In this document: positions 34,268 through 43,585 of the stretch, one piece after another | How positions within the stretch are numbered: the stretch's first letter is position 1 | How the letters are laid out: each line of letters starts with the position of its first letter | From: Streptomyces sp. NBC_00390 | GTDB taxonomy: Bacteria > Actinomycetota > Actinomycetes > Streptomycetales > Streptomycetaceae | Direction of reading: 5' to 3' | Assembly (NCBI RefSeq): GCF_036057275.1 | Contig: NZ_CP107945.1 | Span: 248,001 to 312,000 of the forward strand | DNA: 64,000 nucleotides | Notes under the pieces: model-generated | Database searches by the model: none | What the model was told of the DNA's origin: nothing | Seen by the model: the letters and a program-made list of their open reading frames with translations, nothing else | Position numbers and translations under genes: made by a program

Positions 34268-34918
34268 ATGACCGGTGGACTGCTGGTGACCGGCGCGATA
34301 GCCGCGCTGCTCACCACGGCTCTCCCCGCACAGCACAGCCCTTCCTCGATCGTCGACCCGCCGCCGGACAGGATCGTGATCGACATCGCGACGGTCAACG
34401 GATCCGGGTGCCCGAAGGACACGGCCGCCGTCGCCGTCTCCCAGGACAACACCGCCTTCACCGTGACCTACAGCCAGTACCTGGCACAGGTCGGAGGCGG
34501 CGCCCCGCCCACCGCGGCACGCAAGAACTGCCAGCTCAACCTGATCGTGCATGTCCCGCAGGGCTTCACCTACGCGATCGCCAGCGCCGACTACCGCGGG
34601 TACGCCTTGCTCGCGCCCGGCGCGAGCAGCACCGAGAAGGCCTCGTACTACTTCCAGGGCTCACCGCAGACCGCCTTCCGCACCCACAACTTCGGCGGCC
34701 CGTACGACGACAACTGGCAGGCGACGGACGAGACCGACTGGGCGCAGCTGGTCTGGGCACCCTGCGGCGTGCAGCGGAACTTCAACATCAACACCGAACT
34801 GCGCGTCAACAAGGGCACCTCGGCGCCCGGCGCGACCAGCTACATGACCATGGACTCCACCGACGGCGCCATCAGCACCGTCTACCACCTGGCCTGGAAG
34901 GAGTGCCCGGAGAGCTGA
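34268..34918 (+). CDS. secreted DUF4360 family protein
   Basis: The 216-residue protein has a signal peptide (TGGLLVTGAIAALLTTALPA). The mature domain is beta-rich with cysteines (Cys near GSGCP, KNCQL, APCGV and KECPES) that probably form disulfides. The pattern VNGSGCPKDTAAVAVSQDNTAFTVTYS is typical of DUF4360 proteins, which are secreted and of unknown function. ATG 34268 is preferred over ATG 34253 because GGAG lies a few nt before it. The gene stands alone; a terminator follows. Confidence 0.85.
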   Translation: MTGGLLVTGAIAALLTTALPAQHSPSSIVDPPPDRIVIDIATVNGSGCPKDTAAVAVSQDNTAFTVTYSQYLAQVGGGAPPTAARKNCQLNLIVHVPQGFTYAIASADYRGYALLAPGASSTEKASYYFQGSPQTAFRTHNFGGPYDDNWQATDETDWAQLVWAPCGVQRNFNINTELRVNKGTSAPGATSYMTMDSTDGAISTVYHLAWKECPES

Positions 34919-34927
34919 CCCGCGCCT

Positions 34928-34960
34928 GCCCGGCCGGGCCACGCCCCCGCCCGGCCGGGC
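34928..34960. terminator. twin GCCCGGCCGGGC palindromes forming a bidirectional terminator
   Basis: Two identical 12-nt palindromes (34928-34939 and 34949-34960) can pair with each other over 12 bp around a 9-nt loop. They lie between convergent gene ends (34918 and 34986). Short ACCGGC repeats follow. Confidence 0.65.
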
Positions 34961-34985
34961 ACCGGCACCGGCACCGAGGAAGCGT

Positions 34986-35831
34986 TCAGACGCCCTTGCT
35001 CCCACCCTGCGACGGCGGTCCGTCGCCCGGACCGGGCTGCTCCGCCGCGGCCGGGTCCAGCAGACGCATCAGGAAGTTACGGGTCCGCTCGTGCTGCGGA
35101 TCGCCCACGACCTGCTCGGCCGGCCCCTGCTCGACGATCACACCACCGTCCATGAACACCACGCGGTCGGCGACCTCCCGGGCGAAGCTCATCTCGTGCG
35201 TCACGACCATCATGGTCATGCCCTCCGCGGCCAGCAGCCGCATCACGGCCAGGACGTCGCCCACCAGTTCGGGGTCGAGCGCGGAGGTCGGCTCGTCGAA
35301 GAGCATCACCTCCGGGTCCATGACCAGCGCCCGGGCGATGGCGACCCGCTGTTGCTGCCCGCCGGACAACTGGGCAGGGTAGGCGTCCGCCTTGTCGGCG
35401 AGGCCGACGCGCTCGAGGTTCTGCCGGGCGACCTCGGCAGCCTTCGCCTTGTCGCGGCGCAGCACGCGGCGTTGGGGCAAGGTGAGGTTCTCGGTCACGC
35501 TCACATGCGGAAACAGATTGAACTGCTGGAAGACCATGCCGATCCGGCGACGCACGGCGTCGATGTCCACATCCAAGTCGGTGACCTCGGTGCCGCCCAC
35601 GAAGACCTGACCGGCGGTCGGCTCCTCCAGCAGGTTCACACAGCGCAGCAGCGTCGACTTGCCCGACCCCGAGGGGCCGATGACGCACACCACCTCGCCC
35701 CGGGCGATGTCCAGGTCGATGCCGCGCAGAACCTCGTTGTCCCCGAAGGACTTGTGCAGACCCCGGATCTCGATCTCGGCGCGGCCCGCAGCACTCACGG
35801 GCTCGGGCACCGGCGCTTGCTTCTGTGGCAT
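34986..35831 (-). CDS. amino-acid ABC transporter ATP-binding protein (GlnQ/GluA type)
   Basis: The 281-residue ATPase has Walker [11 protein letters not shown]-loop [10 protein letters not shown], signature LSGGQQQR and Walker [15 protein letters not shown]. These are characteristic of polar amino-acid importers. A Pro/Gly-rich tail of about 20 residues is extra. ATG 35831 has GAGGA upstream; the 5' extension to 35882 lacks one. It is the last gene of a binding protein, permease and ATPase operon on the minus strand, 7 nt after the permease. Confidence 0.92.
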   Translation of the reverse strand: MPQKQAPVPEPVSAAGRAEIEIRGLHKSFGDNEVLRGIDLDIARGEVVCVIGPSGSGKSTLLRCVNLLEEPTAGQVFVGGTEVTDLDVDIDAVRRRIGMVFQQFNLFPHVSVTENLTLPQRRVLRRDKAKAAEVARQNLERVGLADKADAYPAQLSGGQQQRVAIARALVMDPEVMLFDEPTSALDPELVGDVLAVMRLLAAEGMTMMVVTHEMSFAREVADRVVFMDGGVIVEQGPAEQVVGDPQHERTRNFLMRLLDPAAAEQPGPGDGPPSQGGSKGV

Positions 35832-35838
35832 CTCGTCC

Positions 35839-36639
35839 TCACTTGGCCTTTTCGGCGCGGGCCTCGAGGCGGCGCACCACAAAGCTCAGCGGCACGGTCA
35901 CCAGCAGGTAGCACAGGCCGGCGACCAGGATCGGGGTGGAGTTGGCGGTCTGGCTCGCGAGGTCCCGGCCGAACTTGGTCAGCTCCCGCTCGTTCAGGGT
36001 GACACCGAGGAACAGCACCAGTGAGGAGTCCTTGAACAGCAGGACCAGTTCATTGGTGAGTGGCGGGATGACGATCCGGAACGCCTGAGGGATGATCACC
36101 GAGACCATGGCCCTGGCGTGCGAGAAGCCCAGTGAACGGGCTGCCTCCATCTGTCCCTTGGGCACCGCCTGGATGCCTGCCCGGATGGTCTCGGCCATAT
36201 AGGCGGCGGCGACCAGACCGAGGCCGAGCGCCACTTGCCCGTAGACGCCTCCGGGGATCTGCGTACCCGGGAAGGCCAGCGGCACCGCGACGCCGACGAA
36301 GATGAAGATCAGCAGGGCCGGAAGGCCCCGGAAGATCTCGATGTACACGCTCGCGACCCACCGGTAGGGGGCCACGGACGACAGCCGCATCAGCGCGATG
36401 ACCAACCCGAGCAGCAGACCGAACAGGAACCCGGACAGGGTGTAGACGACGGTGTTGCGCAGCGCGATGGTGATGATGGCCGGGAAGAGCTCTTCGGCGA
36501 TGTCCTTCTGCGCGAACTGGTTCTGCAGGCGGCCCCAGTCGGCCTGGAAGCCGATCAGGGCCAGGGCCGCCGCAAAGACCGCGTACTGGATGCCCTGGGA
36601 AACCCGGCGCCGCTGGCGCCGGGTGAGGCGTGAGGTCAC
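35839..36639 (-). CDS. amino-acid ABC transporter permease (GluC/GluD-like)
   Basis: The 266-residue permease has about five helices. It shows [35 protein letters not shown] and the EAA-like loop [17 protein letters not shown] used by glutamate/glutamine importers (HisMQ family). The GTG start (GTGA) overlaps the binding-protein stop. One permease gene is present, so it probably acts as a homodimer. Substrate inferred as a polar amino acid. Confidence 0.9.
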   Translation of the reverse strand: MTSRLTRRQRRRVSQGIQYAVFAAALALIGFQADWGRLQNQFAQKDIAEELFPAIITIALRNTVVYTLSGFLFGLLLGLVIALMRLSSVAPYRWVASVYIEIFRGLPALLIFIFVGVAVPLAFPGTQIPGGVYGQVALGLGLVAAAYMAETIRAGIQAVPKGQMEAARSLGFSHARAMVSVIIPQAFRIVIPPLTNELVLLFKDSSLVLFLGVTLNERELTKFGRDLASQTANSTPILVAGLCYLLVTVPLSFVVRRLEARAEKAK

Positions 36640-37484
36640 GACTGGCCCTGGGGCAGTGGGCCGATCCACTGCTCGTACAGCTTGTTGTACGTACCGTCGG
36701 CCTTCGCGTCCTCGATCGCCTTGTCGATCGCGGCGCGCAGCTTGTCGTTGCCCTTCTTCACCGAGAAGCCGTACTGCTCGCCGGTCTCGATGTTCTCGCC
36801 GAGGGCGAACTCGGCCGCGTTGGCCTTGTCCTTGAGCCAGCCCTGGACCACCGGGTAGTCGATGATGACGGCATCGACCTGGCCGGTGCGCAGGCCGTTC
36901 AGTACGGCGTCGGAGCTCTCGAACGCCACCGGGTCGAAGCCCTGCGACGTGGCATAGCTCTCCCCCGTGGTCCCGGCCTGGGCGCCGAGCTTCTTGTTCA
37001 TGGACTTGACGTCCGCCAGCGACTTCACACCGCTCTTCTTGGTGGCGAGCAGCGCCTGGGTGGCGTCGAAGTAGGGAACGGAGAAGTCGACGTTCTTCTT
37101 GCGTTCGTCGGTGATGGTCATGCCCGCCGCGGCCAGATCGCATTTGCCGGAGTTGAGGAACGCACCCGTCTTGAAGTTCTCGAAGGGGGTGTCGAGGACC
37201 TTCTGCTCGACGCCGAGGTCCTTCGCCACCAGGTCGATCAGGGCGACGTCGAAACCGACGACCTTGCCGCCCTGCTCGAACTGGAAGGGCGGATAGGGCA
37301 GATGCGTGCAGACGGTCAGTCTGCCCTTTTCGACCACGGGAACACCGCCCGCCGCTTCGCCCGGTCCTTCTTCGCCGGAGGAACAGCCGACTGCGAGGAA
37401 CATACCGGCCGCCAGGGCGCCGGCGGTGGCGCGGAATCGGACGCTGAGGCGCGGGGAGCGGTGACCGCTGGCCGTCCGGAACAC
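36636..37484 (-). CDS. amino-acid-binding lipoprotein of ABC transporter
   Basis: The 282-residue protein has a lipoprotein signal with a cysteine in AVGCSSG. The SBP_bac_3 domain shows LTVCTHLPYPPFQFEQGGKVVGFDVALID and AGMTITDERKKNVDFSVPY, typical of glutamate/glutamine-type binding proteins. I place the start at GTG 37484 because GGAGGT sits just upstream. The ATG at 37496 (used if the track is read longest) overlaps that ribosome site and has no GGAGG of its own. It is the first gene of the operon. Confidence 0.87.
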   Translation of the reverse strand: MFRTASGHRSPRLSVRFRATAGALAAGMFLAVGCSSGEEGPGEAAGGVPVVEKGRLTVCTHLPYPPFQFEQGGKVVGFDVALIDLVAKDLGVEQKVLDTPFENFKTGAFLNSGKCDLAAAGMTITDERKKNVDFSVPYFDATQALLATKKSGVKSLADVKSMNKKLGAQAGTTGESYATSQGFDPVAFESSDAVLNGLRTGQVDAVIIDYPVVQGWLKDKANAAEFALGENIETGEQYGFSVKKGNDKLRAAIDKAIEDAKADGTYNKLYEQWIGPLPQGQS

Positions 37485-37707
37485 GGTGACCTCCATGGTC
37501 GTGGGGGGAGGGCGGGCGGCCCGGATCACGGCCACCCGCCGAGATCGTAAGCCACCGAGGGCGTGGGTCGACGTACCCGTCCATCAGGTGTTCCATACCT
37601 TGGACAGGGCAGTTGTCATGGCCGCCCGCCCCATTTCCGGACACCTCACCTACGCTGGGCACGGCCAGGCACCCGGGCGGTGTTCAACAAGCGGTGGAGG
37701 GGGCGGG

Positions 37708-38133
37708 ATGAGCGGACGAGCACGGCGTTACGTCACGGCCGTCCTGCCGTCCGTCCTCTTCGGGGTCTGGTCCGTCCTCCTGACGCTGACAGGTACGGCC
37801 GATGGGGCCGTCGCCCGGTCCGCCCCGGCCGCCTCGGTGGTCACGCACGCCGGCGCCGCACAGGCCGTCGCCGTACGGCCCGAGCACACGAGGCCGGTCA
37901 CGCAGCCGCGGTCGGAGGCACCACATGCGGCTGCCCTCCGGCAGCTCGTGGCCGCCGACGCCACGGTCCGCCCGCCCGGCCCGCCCCCGGTACTGCCCGG
38001 CCCGGCAGCCGCCGGCCCGCCGCGCGGCCTGCACAGCGACGGCACGGTGCAGCCGCGGCAGGAGCGGGCGCCACCACATGATCCGTACGACCCCCGGGAC
38101 ACCCGCGCTCCACCCTCCACCCGGCACGGCTGA
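37708..38133 (+). CDS. small secreted or membrane-anchored Ala/Pro-rich protein
   Basis: The 141-residue protein starts at ATG 37708 after GGAGGGGGCG. It has a hydrophobic segment (about 7-28, VTAVLPSVLFGVWSVLLTLT) that could be a signal peptide or anchor. The rest is Pro-, Ala-, His-rich and low in order, with no cysteines. I do not recognise a family. The next gene, SecDF, starts 131 nt later on the same strand. Confidence 0.6.
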   Translation: MSGRARRYVTAVLPSVLFGVWSVLLTLTGTADGAVARSAPAASVVTHAGAAQAVAVRPEHTRPVTQPRSEAPHAAALRQLVAADATVRPPGPPPVLPGPAAAGPPRGLHSDGTVQPRQERAPPHDPYDPRDTRAPPSTRHG

Positions 38134-38264
38134 CGTCGTGTGACGCCCGCCGTCCCGTGTCGCGGCATGCCCGCACCCGCACGGTGACCAGGCCCTGGCG
38201 TTGCTCTCCCTCATGTCCATCGTCCGCAGACGCCGGGCGTCTGTGTGCTGCCCGTGGAGCCTTG

Positions 38265-40562
38265 ATGTCCCGTTCCGCCACGGTCTGGCGTGCGCTGATC
38301 GCGCTCGCCGTCGTTGCCGTGTCCCTGTATGTCGCCCTGACCACTCCCGCCCGCCTCGGACTCGATCTCCGCGGCGGCACCCGGATCGTCCTCGAGACCC
38401 GGGACTCCCTCACCGTCCGCGCCGACGCCGACGCCACCGACCGCGCCCTCGAGGTGCTGCGCCGGCGCATCGACGGGCTCGGGGTCACAGAACCGTCCCT
38501 CTCCCGCTCCGGCGAGCGCCGCATCGTCGTCGAACTGCCTGGTGTTCAGGACCCGCGCAAGGCCGCCGCGGTGATCGGCCGTACCGCTCAGCTGACCTTC
38601 CACCCCGTGCTCGGCGCGTCGCAGGGGCCGGCGGGCCCTCCCGCGGCCGACGGATCGCGGGTGCTGCCCGACCCGGATACGTCCGGGGGCTTCCTGCGGC
38701 TCGGTCCGCCCGCGCTGACCGGCGACGGGGTCAAGGACGCGGCGGCGGTGCTGGACACCCGGACGGGAGGCGGCTGGGGCGTCGACCTCGCCTTCCGCGG
38801 TGACGCGGGCAAGGCGTGGGCCCGTGTCACGGGCGCGGCCGCCTGTGCCGCGCCCGGCGACCCCGGGCGCCGGGTGGCGATCGTGCTGGACGACCGGACG
38901 CTGTCGGCGCCCGGCATGCAGAGCAGCGTGCCCTGCGAGACGGGCATCACGGGCGGTTCGGCCCAGATCACCGGTGGATTCGACGCGGCGGCCGCACGCG
39001 ATCTCGCCGCGCTGGTCAAGGGCGGGGCGCTGCCCGTGCCGGTGACCGCTGTCGAGCAGAGCACGGTGGGGCCGACGCTCGGCGCCGAGGCGATCCGGGC
39101 GAGTGCTCTGGCCGCGGTGACCGGGCTGGTCTGCACCGGCGTCTTCGTCATCGCCGTCTACCGCCTGATGGGCCTGCTCGCCACCGTGGCGCTCGCGCTG
39201 TACGGGCTGATCTCCTACGCCGGCGTCGTCGCTCTCGGTGCGACGCTCACCCTCCCGGGGCTGGCCGGGTTCGTCCTCGCCATCGGTATCGCCGTCGACG
39301 CGAATGTGCTGGTGTTCGAGCGGGCACGGGAGGAGTACGCGCGCTCCGCGCGTCGTTCGGCGGACCTGCGCCGGCCGCTGCTGGCCGGCTTCACCAAGGC
39401 CTGGAGTGCGGTCGCCGACTCGAATGTGACGACGCTGCTGGCGGCGGGCCTGCTGTTCGTCTTCGCCACCGGGCCGGTCAAGGGCTTCGGGGTGACGCTC
39501 GCCATCGGTGTGCTGGCGTCGATGGTCTCCGCCATGGTGATCACCAGGCTGCTCGCCGAGTGGGCGGTGCGCCGTCCCGCCGTGCGACGGCGCCCCGCGC
39601 TGACGGGGCTCGCCACGACCGGCCGGCTGCGGGCCCGGCTCACCCGGCGCCCACCGCGGTTGATGCGGCACCGGCGCCGGTGGCTCGGGATCTGCGCGGG
39701 GCTGGTGGTACTCGCCATCGCCGGAATCGGAGTCCGGGGCGTGGAGTTCGGCGTCGAGTTCACGGGCGGGCGGGTGGTGCAGTACGCGGCCGAGGAGCCG
39801 GCGGACGCGGACACGGCGCGCGAGGCCGTCGCCGACGCCGGTTTCCCGCACGCTGTCGTGCAGACCACCGGCGCAGGAGCGATCACCGTACGCACCGGGG
39901 AGCTGAGCAACGACGAACAGGTGCGCATCCAGGGCGCGCTCGAGGAGTCGGTGGGGAAGGTCACCGTCGAGCAGGACGAGCTCGTCGGGCCGAGCCTGGG
40001 CAGCGAACTGCGCGCGCATGCGCTGATCGCGCTGGGTGTGGCCGTAGCGGCGCAACTGCTGTATCTCACGGTGCGGTTCCGCTGGACGTTCGCATGCGCC
40101 GCGGTCGTGGCAATGGTTCAGGACGTCGCTCTGGTGGTGGGCCTGTTCGCCTGGCTGGGGAAGCCGGTGGACAGTGTGTTCCTGGCCGCGCTGCTCACCG
40201 TCGTCGGCTACTCCGTCAACGACACCGTGGTGGTACTGGACCGGCTGCGCGAACTGAGGCGCGTACAGGGGCCGGTCGCTCTGGCCGGCCTCGCCGACCG
40301 GGCGGTCGCGCAGACCCTGCCGCGTACGGTCAACACCGGTATGGGGGCGCTGTTCGTGCTGGTTGCGCTCGCGGTGCTCGGCGGGGACTCGCTCACCGAC
40401 TTCTCGGTCGCGCTGCTGGCGGGTGTCGTGGTGGGAATGGCATCCACGGTATTCACCGCGATGCCACTGACCGTGATTCTTCAGTCGCGCTACCCGGAGG
40501 ACCCGGCTGCCGCCCGCGTGGCACGGGCCCGGGCCGCGGACCGTTCGGGCGCGGTGGTCTGA
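38265..40562 (+). CDS. secDF: SecDF protein translocase subunit (SecD-SecF fusion)
   Basis: The 765-residue protein joins SecD (about 1-420) and SecF (about 470-745). SecD shows LGLDLRGGTRIVLETRD in its first periplasmic head, then six helices with GIAVDANVLVFERAREE. SecF shows GVEFGVEFTGGRVVQY, VKVTVEQ-type segments and NDTVVVLDRLRELR. About 12 helices total. SecDF uses proton motive force to help pull exported proteins across the membrane. ATG 38265 has GGAG upstream. Many actinobacteria also carry a separate secD and secF pair next to yajC; this fusion is then a second copy. Confidence 0.92.
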   Translation: MSRSATVWRALIALAVVAVSLYVALTTPARLGLDLRGGTRIVLETRDSLTVRADADATDRALEVLRRRIDGLGVTEPSLSRSGERRIVVELPGVQDPRKAAAVIGRTAQLTFHPVLGASQGPAGPPAADGSRVLPDPDTSGGFLRLGPPALTGDGVKDAAAVLDTRTGGGWGVDLAFRGDAGKAWARVTGAAACAAPGDPGRRVAIVLDDRTLSAPGMQSSVPCETGITGGSAQITGGFDAAAARDLAALVKGGALPVPVTAVEQSTVGPTLGAEAIRASALAAVTGLVCTGVFVIAVYRLMGLLATVALALYGLISYAGVVALGATLTLPGLAGFVLAIGIAVDANVLVFERAREEYARSARRSADLRRPLLAGFTKAWSAVADSNVTTLLAAGLLFVFATGPVKGFGVTLAIGVLASMVSAMVITRLLAEWAVRRPAVRRRPALTGLATTGRLRARLTRRPPRLMRHRRRWLGICAGLVVLAIAGIGVRGVEFGVEFTGGRVVQYAAEEPADADTAREAVADAGFPHAVVQTTGAGAITVRTGELSNDEQVRIQGALEESVGKVTVEQDELVGPSLGSELRAHALIALGVAVAAQLLYLTVRFRWTFACAAVVAMVQDVALVVGLFAWLGKPVDSVFLAALLTVVGYSVNDTVVVLDRLRELRRVQGPVALAGLADRAVAQTLPRTVNTGMGALFVLVALAVLGGDSLTDFSVALLAGVVVGMASTVFTAMPLTVILQSRYPEDPAAARVARARAADRSGAVV

Positions 40563-40574
40563 GACGCCGCCGCG

Positions 40575-40613
40575 CAGGTGACCGGGCGGCGGCTTGTGCT
40601 GCCCGGTCACCTG
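40575..40613. terminator. bidirectional terminator between secDF and the MFS gene
   Basis: CAGGTGACCGGGC (40575-40587) and GCCCGGTCACCTG (40601-40613) are perfect 13-bp arms around a 13-nt loop. It lies between convergent stops at 40562 and 40662. Confidence 0.85.
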
Positions 40614-40661
40614 GCGGGTGCGGCCCCCTCACGCGCGTCCGTGCCCGGTGGGGTGGGGCGG

Positions 40662-41876
40662 TCAGCGGGCGGCCGGCACCCGGGCCGGGGCGGGGGCGGC
40701 CGGAGTGGCGGCGAGGACGGCGGTCGTGCGGTGGCCGCGGCGCTCGACGGCGGCGGAGAGGACTGCCAGGACGAGGGCGCCGGCGGCGAGGACGGCACCG
40801 ACCCAGTTGGGGGCGGTCAGGCCGAGTCCTGCGGCGATCACGATCCCTCCCAGCCAGGCGCTGAGAGCGTTGCCGAGGTTGAAGGCTCCGATGTTGACCG
40901 CGGAGGCAAGGGTGGGAGCGCCGTGGGCGTGGTCGAGGACGCGCTTTTGCAGCGGGGGCACGGTCGCGAACCCGAGCGCGCCGATGAGCGTGATCGAGAC
41001 GGCTGCAAGGAGCTTGTGGTGCGCGGTGACGGTGAACAGGCCCAGAACCACCGACAGCGCCGACAGGGTCACGTAGAGCAGGGGCATGAGGTGCTTGTCG
41101 GCGAACCTGCCGCCTACCAGGTTGCCGCCGACCATGCCGAGGCCGAACAGCACCAGCAGCCAGGTCACTGAGGAGTCCGCGAAGCCCGCGACCTCGGTCA
41201 TCATCGGGGTGATGTAGGTGATCGCGGCGAACACTCCGCCGAAGCCGAGCACGGTCATCGCCATCGCGAGCAAAACCTGGGCGTTGCGGAACGCGGCCAG
41301 CTCATGGCGCAGCCGCACGCCCTCGGGCTTGGGCATGTCCGGGACCAGCTTGGCCACACCGGCCAGGCCCAGTACGCCGAGCGCGGCGACGATGAAGAAG
41401 GTGGCGCGCCAGCCGGCACTCTGGCCGATGAACGTACCCAGCGGGACGCCCACGACGTTGGCGACGGTCAGGCCGGTGAACATCATGGCGATCGCGCCGG
41501 CCTTCTTGCCGGGGGCGACGAGATCTGCGGCGACGACCGAGCCGATACCGAAGAACGCGCCGTGGGCGAGGGAGGCCACCACCCGTCCGGTGAGCATCAG
41601 GCCGAAGGTGGGGGCGATCGCGGACAGCAGGTTCCCGATCACGAACAGGCCCATCAGGACCATCAGCATCCGCTTGCGCGTGACCCGGGTTCCCAGCGCG
41701 GTCATCAACGGGGCGCCGAGCACGACGCCGAGGGCGTAGCCGGTGACCAGGAGTCCGGCCGTGGGGATCGAGACCCCGAAGTCTCCCGCGACCTGGGGAA
41801 GCAAACCCATGATCACAAACTCCGTGGTGCCGATACCGAAGGCCCCGACAGCCAGGGCCAGAAGCGCGAGAGGCAT
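40662..41876 (-). CDS. MFS transporter, DHA1 family (AraJ/CmlA-like efflux)
   Basis: The 404-residue protein has 12 helices. LALAVGAFGIGTTEFVIMGLLP (split across the first helix) is typical of the AraJ/CmlA branch, with LMTALGTRVTRKRML in the first cytoplasmic loop and VPLGTFIGQ in motif C. It should export small drugs or sugars. ATG 41876 has GGAAGG upstream. Three TACTTGCA repeats lie just upstream and probably control it. The end of the protein is Ala/Pro-rich. Confidence 0.88.
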   Translation of the reverse strand: MPLALLALAVGAFGIGTTEFVIMGLLPQVAGDFGVSIPTAGLLVTGYALGVVLGAPLMTALGTRVTRKRMLMVLMGLFVIGNLLSAIAPTFGLMLTGRVVASLAHGAFFGIGSVVAADLVAPGKKAGAIAMMFTGLTVANVVGVPLGTFIGQSAGWRATFFIVAALGVLGLAGVAKLVPDMPKPEGVRLRHELAAFRNAQVLLAMAMTVLGFGGVFAAITYITPMMTEVAGFADSSVTWLLVLFGLGMVGGNLVGGRFADKHLMPLLYVTLSALSVVLGLFTVTAHHKLLAAVSITLIGALGFATVPPLQKRVLDHAHGAPTLASAVNIGAFNLGNALSAWLGGIVIAAGLGLTAPNWVGAVLAAGALVLAVLSAAVERRGHRTTAVLAATPAAPAPARVPAAR

Positions 41877-41927
41877 GGGAGGCAGCCTTCCTTGTCCATT
41901 GCTAGTGCGCCTTACAAGCGTCAACAA

Positions 41928-41968
41928 TACTTGCAGACGCGCATTACTTGCAAGCGGCATTACTTGCA
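41928..41968. promoter_or_regulatory. three direct repeats TACTTGCA upstream of the MFS gene
   Basis: TACTTGCA occurs at 41928-41935, 41945-41952 and 41961-41968, spaced by 17 and 16 nt. The middle copy extends to the palindrome CTTGCAAG. Read on the minus strand, TTGCAA-N18-TATTGT forms a promoter for the MFS gene within the repeats. A repressor binding the repeats would block it. The half-sites recall TACT/AGTA boxes of HxlR/YodB-type regulators, but no such gene is in the window. Confidence 0.55.
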
Positions 41969-42073
41969 GGCGCCGACTTTCGAAGGGGCCCGCTCCGGCT
42001 CGGAAGGCAGGCGACGCCGGACGTGAGGGTGAACCGTCAGGAATCGACGGCAGCTGCGGTCCATACCAAGGCC

Positions 42074-42116
42074 TTGACACGCACATAGTTCACTTCTTAA
42101 ATCACGTATTGAACTA
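42074..42116 (+). promoter_or_regulatory. strong sigma70-type promoter with TAGTTCA-N17-TGAACTA operator, for the GH16 gene
   Basis: TTGACA (42074-42079), 17 nt, TTAAAT (42097-42102) is close to consensus. Perfect arms TAGTTCA (42086-42092) and TGAACTA (42110-42116) bracket the -10. CACTT (42091-42095) and AAGTG (42116-42120) also pair. This AT-rich block is exceptional in this GC-rich window. The ATG follows at 42163. Confidence 0.7.
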
Positions 42117-42162
42117 AGTGCTCCTGCGCCCTTCCTCCCCCACTGCTCCGGAAGGGAGAGTC

Positions 42163-43440
42163 ATGGACTCCCCACGCTTCTTACGGCGTCTTCTCGTATC
42201 CGTCGGCTCGGTGCTCGCCCTTGCCTCGATCGGCTCCGCTCCGACGCACCCCCAGCCCGCTGCACAGACCGCCGGCGCCGCCGAGCCTGCGGCGGCGGCA
42301 GCCGCCGTGACGTTCTCCGACGACTTCGACGGCCCCGCGGGCTCGGCCGTCGACGCCGCCAAGTGGCATATCGAGACGGGCGACAACGTCAACAACCATG
42401 AACGGCAGTACTACATGGCCGGCAACCGCAATGCCGCCCTCGACGGCCAGGGCCATCTGGTCATCACGGCCCGCCGCGAGAACCCCGACAACCATCAGTG
42501 CTGGTACGGCCGTTGTGAGTACACGTCCGCCCGGCTCAACACCGCGGGCCGGTTCACGACGACATACGGACACGTCGAAGCGCGGATGAAGGTGCCGCGC
42601 GGACAGGGCATGTGGCCCGCGTTCTGGATGCTGGGCAACGACATCGGCCAGGTCGGCTGGCCCGCCTCGGGCGAGATCGACGTCATGGAGAACGTCGGCT
42701 TCGAGCCCTCCACCGTGCACGGCACGCTCCACGGCCCCGGATACTCCGGCTCCGGCGGCATCGGCGCCGCGTACACGCTGCCGGGCGGGCAGGTCTTCGC
42801 CGACGCGTTCCACACCTTCGCCGTCGACTGGTCCCCGAACTCGGTGACCTGGTCCGTGGACGGCACGGTCTACCAGCGCCGCACACCGGCCGATCTCGGT
42901 GGCCGCACCTGGGTGTTCAACAAGCCGTTCTTCCTGATCCTCAACCTCGCCGTCGGCGGATACTGGCCCGGAGATCCGGACGGCAGCACGGTCTTCCCCC
43001 AGCAACTGGTCGTCGACCACGTCCGGGTCAGCACCGGCGACAGCCCGTCCGGCGGCGGGCAGATCACGGGCATCGGCGGCAAGTGCGTGGACGTGGCCGG
43101 GGCGGGCACCGCCAACGGCACCCCCGTACAGCTCTACGACTGCAACGGCACCGGGGCACAGCAGTGGACCGTCGGAAGCGACGGCACGATCAAGGCGCTC
43201 GGGAAGTGCCTCGACGTCGCCTCCGGCGGAACCTCCGACGGGACCGTCGTCCAGCTCTGGGACTGCAACGGCACAGCGGCACAGCGCTGGGTCGCCAACT
43301 CCGCCCGTGACATCGTCAACCCCCAGGCCGACAAGTGCCTCGACGCCACCGGCAACAGCTCTGCCAACGGAACCCGTCTGCAGATCTGGACCTGCACCGG
43401 GGCCGCCAACCAGAAGTGGTCGGTGCCCGGGTCAACTTGA
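42163..43440 (+). CDS. secreted GH16 endo-beta-1,3-glucanase with ricin-type CBM13
   Basis: The 425-residue enzyme has a signal peptide (to about residue 40) and a GH16 jelly roll (about 48-290). GEIDVMENVGF gives the catalytic pattern ExDxxE: Glu171, Asp173, Glu176. This fits laminarinase-type beta-1,3-glucanases. A linker leads to a ricin-B lectin domain (about 305-425) with three repeats, each CLDV/CVDV ... QQW, QRW or QKW, which binds polysaccharide. ATG 42163 follows GAAGGGAGAG. It would attack fungal or plant glucan. Regulation is by the promoter-operator just upstream. Confidence 0.92.
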   Translation: MDSPRFLRRLLVSVGSVLALASIGSAPTHPQPAAQTAGAAEPAAAAAAVTFSDDFDGPAGSAVDAAKWHIETGDNVNNHERQYYMAGNRNAALDGQGHLVITARRENPDNHQCWYGRCEYTSARLNTAGRFTTTYGHVEARMKVPRGQGMWPAFWMLGNDIGQVGWPASGEIDVMENVGFEPSTVHGTLHGPGYSGSGGIGAAYTLPGGQVFADAFHTFAVDWSPNSVTWSVDGTVYQRRTPADLGGRTWVFNKPFFLILNLAVGGYWPGDPDGSTVFPQQLVVDHVRVSTGDSPSGGGQITGIGGKCVDVAGAGTANGTPVQLYDCNGTGAQQWTVGSDGTIKALGKCLDVASGGTSDGTVVQLWDCNGTAAQRWVANSARDIVNPQADKCLDATGNSSANGTRLQIWTCTGAANQKWSVPGST

Positions 43441-43585
43441 CCCAGCCCAGGAGTTCCCCGCCCACATCCGCAAGTACCTATGGGGCGATCACTTCTGGTC
43501 GCCGTCGTACTTCGCCGCTTCCTGCGGCGGCGCACCACTCAACATCATCAAGGAGTACATCGAGAACCAGAGGCGCCCGGACTGA
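43439..43585 (+). pseudogene. C-terminal remnant of an IS200/IS605-type transposase TnpA
   Basis: The open frame starting at the GH16 stop reads PAHIRKYLWGDHFWSPSY, then FAASCGGAPLNIIKEYIEN, and stops at 43585. This is the end of the IS200/IS605 Y1 transposase, where KYLWGxHFWSPSYFAxSCGGAPLxxIKxYI is highly conserved. The catalytic HUH motif and all upstream parts are missing. A short hairpin CCGGG-N8-CCCGG follows near 43656-43673 and could belong to the element end. No left end is visible. Confidence 0.75.
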
